A stretch of DNA of 64,000 bases. Origin: an uncultured Pelagibacteraceae bacterium (lineage in GTDB: Bacteria > Pseudomonadota > Alphaproteobacteria > Pelagibacterales > Pelagibacteraceae). The notes under the pieces are model-generated. The model saw only the letters and a program-made list of their open reading frames with translations. It was not told where the DNA came from and searched no databases. Location of the stretch: contig CACMIH010000007.1 in assembly GCA_902613755.1 (NCBI GenBank), positions 1-64,000 of the forward strand, written 5' to 3'. Positions within the stretch are counted from its first letter, which is position 1. Each line of letters begins with the position of its first letter. Positions 60,803 through 64,000 of the stretch are shown in pieces. A program made the position numbers and the translations under genes.

Positions 60803-62182
60803 ATGAAAAATTGGAAAAAAAATAGTTGGAGAAAATATCCTGTAAAACATATACCTGAGTACCCAGATAAAAGAGAACTGGATAAGGTATTAGATAAGAT
60901 TGGAACATTTCCTCCCTTGGTTTTTGCAGGCGAAACAAGACATCTTAAAAGCCAGTTAGCCGATGTTGTTGACGGTAAAGCGTTTTTACTTCAAGGCGGA
61001 GACTGCGCAGAAAGTTTTGCAGAATTTAACCCTGATAACATAAGAGATACATTTAAACTTATGTTGCAAATGTCATTAGTTATGACTTATTCCGCATCCT
61101 TACCAGTTGTTAAGGTTGGAAGAATAGCTGGACAGTTTTCAAAGCCCAGAAGTGCTCCAACAGAAATTAAAGATGGTGTAGAACTACCAAGTTACTTAGG
61201 TGATAATATAAATGCAATGGAATTTACTGAAAAAGCAAGGGTTCCAGATCCTAAAAGATTGTTTAAAGCTTATTCTCAATCAGCTGCAACTCTTAATCTT
61301 ATTAGAGCTTTTTCAAAAGGAGGTTTTGCAGACCTAAACAAAGTCCACTTGTGGAATTTAGATTATATTAAAAAAAGCCCACAGGCTAAAAAATTCAAAG
61401 ATCTTGAAGATAAAATTGCTGATGCCATAGCTTTCATGAGAGCATGTGGAATTACCTCAGATTTTAATAATAGATTGTACACAGTAAATTTTTGGACATC
61501 ACATGAGGCATTATTACTACCTTTTGAGGAGTCTATGACAAGAACAGACTCTACTACTGGTGAGAATCATGACACTTCAGCTCATTTTGTTTGGATTGGA
61601 GACAGAACTAGACAATTAGATGGTGGACATGTTGAATTTTGTAGGGGTATAGAAAATCCAATAGGCATTAAATGTGGACCAACTTTGAAGGCTGATGATT
61701 TAATTAATCTTTGTAATCGAATTAATCCAAAAAATGAAAAAGGTAAAATTACTTTAATATCAAGATTTGGAGCAGACAATGTATCAAAATTTTTACCAAA
61801 ATTAATTAGAGCAATAAAAAAAGAGGGAATAAATGTGATTTGGTCATGCGATCCTTGTCACGGAAATACAATCAAAGCAGCTACAGGTTTCAAAACAAGA
61901 CCATTCAACAGTGTTTTAAAAGAAGTTAAAAATGTATTTGCTTGTCATCAAAGTGAAGGAAGTTATGCTGGTGGTCTTCATATAGAATTGACTGGTCAAA
62001 ATGTAACAGAATGTATTGGAGGTGCTCAAAAAATATCTGAAAAAGACTTATCATCTAGATATCATACACATTGTGACCCAAGACTGAATGCAAACCAAGC
62101 TTTAGAATTAGCTTTTTTAATTTCAGATGAGATTAAAAAGAATAGCTCTTATTCTAAAAATGCAGATAGAGCGGCATCTTAA
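60803..62182 (+). CDS. class II 3-deoxy-7-phosphoheptulonate (DAHP) synthase
   Basis: This 459-residue protein begins MKNWKKNSWRKYPVKHIPEYP from the ATG at 60803; an in-frame TTG at 60797 would add two residues. It has PPLVFAGETRHL, LQGGDCAESFAEF, VVKVGRIAGQFSKPRS, and SCDPCHGNTI, all markers of the plant/AroA-II type. It condenses phosphoenolpyruvate with erythrose-4-phosphate to start aromatic amino-acid synthesis. Confidence 0.94.
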   Translation: MKNWKKNSWRKYPVKHIPEYPDKRELDKVLDKIGTFPPLVFAGETRHLKSQLADVVDGKAFLLQGGDCAESFAEFNPDNIRDTFKLMLQMSLVMTYSASLPVVKVGRIAGQFSKPRSAPTEIKDGVELPSYLGDNINAMEFTEKARVPDPKRLFKAYSQSAATLNLIRAFSKGGFADLNKVHLWNLDYIKKSPQAKKFKDLEDKIADAIAFMRACGITSDFNNRLYTVNFWTSHEALLLPFEESMTRTDSTTGENHDTSAHFVWIGDRTRQLDGGHVEFCRGIENPIGIKCGPTLKADDLINLCNRINPKNEKGKITLISRFGADNVSKFLPKLIRAIKKEGINVIWSCDPCHGNTIKAATGFKTRPFNSVLKEVKNVFACHQSEGSYAGGLHIELTGQNVTECIGGAQKISEKDLSSRYHTHCDPRLNANQALELAFLISDEIKKNSSYSKNADRAAS

Positions 62183-62220
62183 GACATTGTAAAATTTTAA
62201 ATATCTACTAATTTTAAAAT

Positions 62221-62958
62221 ATGAATACTTCGGAAAAAGTAAAGTTTATATCTAATTGGATTAAAGATTATGCAAACAATATGCCAAGTAAGGCAGAATC
62301 TTTAGTTATAGGAATTTCTGGTGGAATAGACTCGTCAGTTTCCAGCACATTAAGTGCGATGACTGGTTTAAAGACTATTGTGTTATCTATGCCAATTAAA
62401 CAAAAATCTCATCAACATGATTTAAGTTTAAAACATCAAGAATGGTTAGTTAAAAATTTTAAAAATGTAGAGGCTCATACAATTAATTTGGATGAATTAT
62501 TTTTAGCATTTAGTTCAAGTCTATCAAAATTTGATAATGAACATGGTATGGCAAATTCTAGAGCAAGATTAAGAATGACGACACTTTATCAAGTAGCAGC
62601 TGCCAATAAAGGAATAGTAGTTGGAACTGGGAATAAAGTAGAAGATTTTGGTGTTGGGTTTTATACTAAATATGGTGACGGTGGGGTAGATATATCCCCT
62701 ATTGCAGATTGCAATAAAACTGAAGTCTGGGAACTTGGCAAAGAACTTGGGATCTTAAATGAAATTATAAAAGCAGCACCTACAGACGGTCTTTGGGACG
62801 ATGGAAGAACTGATGAGGGTCAATTAGGATTAAAATATGAAGATCTAGAAGAGGCAATGGATAATCCAAATTCAGCTAATCGAGCTAAATACGAAACTAT
62901 TAGAAAACAAAATTTGCATAAAATGGAGCCAATTCCAGTATGCAAAATTCCAAATTAA
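62221..62958 (+). CDS. nadE: NAD synthetase, ammonia-dependent
   Basis: This 245-residue PP-loop enzyme has ISGGIDSSVSS (SGGxDS loop), VGTGNKVEDFGVGFYTKYGDGGVDISPI and the TDGLWDDGRTDE loop. It amidates deamido-NAD with ammonia. No glutaminase domain is fused, in contrast to larger NadE proteins. A clear intrinsic terminator follows. Confidence 0.93.
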   Translation: MNTSEKVKFISNWIKDYANNMPSKAESLVIGISGGIDSSVSSTLSAMTGLKTIVLSMPIKQKSHQHDLSLKHQEWLVKNFKNVEAHTINLDELFLAFSSSLSKFDNEHGMANSRARLRMTTLYQVAAANKGIVVGTGNKVEDFGVGFYTKYGDGGVDISPIADCNKTEVWELGKELGILNEIIKAAPTDGLWDDGRTDEGQLGLKYEDLEEAMDNPNSANRAKYETIRKQNLHKMEPIPVCKIPN

Positions 62959-62960
62959 TC

Positions 62961-62985
62961 AAATAGATTCACAAATCTATTTTTT
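62961..62985 (+). terminator. intrinsic terminator after nadE
   Basis: AAATAGATT (62961-62969) and AATCTATTT (62974-62982) form a perfect 9-bp stem with a CACA loop, and the T-run continues to 62985. Confidence 0.85.
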
Positions 62986-63003
62986 AAGTATATTCCTAAA
63001 ATA

Positions 63004-64000
63004 ATGAGTAAAGATATTTTTTTAACAAATAATCTAACAAATAAAAAAGAGAAGTTCGTTCCATTAGATAAAAACAACATTAGAATGTATGTGTGTGGTC
63101 CAACAGTTTATGATGACCCTCATATTGGAAATGCTAGACCAATAGTTGTATTTGATATCCTTTTTAAGATTTTTAAAAAAAATTATTCCAAAGTAACCTA
63201 TGTAAGAAATATAACCGATGTAGATGACAAAATTATAAAATCTTCTAAAGAAAATAATATTTCTATTTCAGAATTAACCAACAAAATAACACAAAGCTTT
63301 AGTGAAGATTGTACTTACTTAAATTGTGATGCACCAACATATCAACCTAAGGCAACAGAAAATATAGATTTAATGATTGAAATGATTTCCGAATTAATAA
63401 AAAAAGGATTTGCTTATGAGATCAATAATCATGTTTATTTTGAGGTAAAAAAATTTAAGGATTATGGGCAACTATCAAATAAAAAATTAGATGAACTTAT
63501 TGCTGGATCAAGAGTTGAGGTAAGCGATAATAAAAAAAATTCTCAAGATTTTGTTTTATGGAAACCATCAGAAAATGACGAACCATCATGGGAATCTCCC
63601 TGGGGCAAAGGACGACCTGGATGGCATCTAGAATGTTCTGCAATGTCAAAGAAATTTTTAGGAGATGAGTTTGATGTTCATGGTGGCGGTATTGATTTGT
63701 TGTTCCCACATCACGAGAATGAAATAGCTCAATCAAGATGTGCAAATGATACAAAGATATTTGCAAAATTTTGGATGCATAATGCATTCATAACTATGTC
63801 GAATGAGAAGATGGCAAAGTCTCAGGGAAATATTTTAAAAATAAAAGATTTCAGAAATAAGATAAGCGGTCAAGTTTTAAGATTAGCTTTACTTAGCGCA
63901 CATTACAAACAGCCATTAGATTGGAATGATAAACTTCTAGACGATTGTCAAAACACAATAAATAAATGGTACAATTCATATGTAGATATTGAAAATAATT
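63004..64000 (+). CDS. cysS: cysteinyl-tRNA synthetase, partial
   Basis: The first 332 residues are visible and the frame runs off the window. The protein has the class I HIGH motif (HIGN in CGPTVYDDPHIGNARP), zinc ligands in GWHLECSAMS and LLFPHHENE, and KMAKS in place of KMSKS (SNEKMAKSQGN). It charges tRNA-Cys. No frame breaks are seen. The ATG at 63004 follows the nadE terminator by 18 bases, so a promoter must be very close. Confidence 0.95.
   Translation, partial: MSKDIFLTNNLTNKKEKFVPLDKNNIRMYVCGPTVYDDPHIGNARPIVVFDILFKIFKKNYSKVTYVRNITDVDDKIIKSSKENNISISELTNKITQSFSEDCTYLNCDAPTYQPKATENIDLMIEMISELIKKGFAYEINNHVYFEVKKFKDYGQLSNKKLDELIAGSRVEVSDNKKNSQDFVLWKPSENDEPSWESPWGKGRPGWHLECSAMSKKFLGDEFDVHGGGIDLLFPHHENEIAQSRCANDTKIFAKFWMHNAFITMSNEKMAKSQGNILKIKDFRNKISGQVLRLALLSAHYKQPLDWNDKLLDDCQNTINKWYNSYVDIENN

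Noticed and set aside
63497..63787. Minus-strand 96-codon frame in the cysS region.
   Set aside because: It is antisense to clear cysteinyl-tRNA synthetase motifs on the plus strand.

Overview
The window is a gene-dense, very A+T-rich stretch (roughly 30% G+C by eye) of an alphaproteobacterial chromosome. It is most likely from a streamlined marine SAR11 bacterium (Candidatus Pelagibacter or a close relative). The reasons are very short spacers, many ATGA/TAATG overlaps, Lys/Asn/Ile-rich proteins, and the gene set: taurine ABC transporter, dimethylglycine-type dehydrogenase, fused SpeD-SpeE, TSUP and TTT transporters, methylcitrate cycle and a class I ribonucleotide reductase. I saw no rRNA, CRISPR array, insertion sequence or prophage. 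No intergenic stretch exceeds about 220 bases.

Layout. 1-8186: a partial HTH regulator, a small membrane protein, then a taurine uptake and deamination block (Ldh_2-type dehydrogenase, TauCBA-like transporter, and divergently an aminotransferase and alanine dehydrogenase). 8188-13612: galE, a methylglycine dehydrogenase, a second small membrane protein, tRNA-Met, a purine phosphoribosyltransferase and GMP reductase. 13787-21006: a surface-sugar island (CDP-glucose synthesis and dehydration, 3,5-epimerase, C-methyltransferase, reductase, two glycosyltransferase-like proteins) enclosing apt. 21003-25571: a tightly coupled methylthioadenosine (MTA) recycling and spermidine operon (mtnP, secreted hydrolase, mtnA, FucA-like aldolase, speD-speE fusion). 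25631-31105: amino-acid ABC transporter, PhyH oxygenase, heptosyltransferase-like protein, AbrB-type membrane protein. 31322-37266: TctCBA transporter, Tat-exported amine oxidase, glycosyltransferase, thioredoxin-fold protein. 37286-42802: gamma-carbonic-anhydrase-like protein and a run of secreted proteins, including a MORN-repeat protein and a second protein that both carry HExxH motifs. 42820-48148: small membrane protein, flavin-binding protein, hydroxyacid dehydrogenase, MFS carrier, rpoZ, dus, TSUP exporter. 48154-54011: a structured non-coding element, an ER/K-rich helical protein, phosphohexomutase, nrdAB. 54021-64000: prpDBC, gph, a short GlmU-like acetyltransferase, glmS, DAHP synthase, nadE and the start of cysS.

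How the genes work together. Taurine is imported, its amino group is moved to pyruvate, and alanine dehydrogenase recycles the alanine. Spermidine synthesis by the SpeD-SpeE fusion releases MTA, which MtnP, MtnA and the aldolase can process; this gene set looks like the short DHAP-type shunt, not the full methionine salvage pathway. Three binding-protein/permease junctions carry hairpins that probably lower expression of the downstream membrane genes. The least explained parts are the secreted HExxH/MORN cluster, the long insert in the TauC-like permease, the minus-strand terminator with no visible gene at 48154-48191, and the truncated GlmU.
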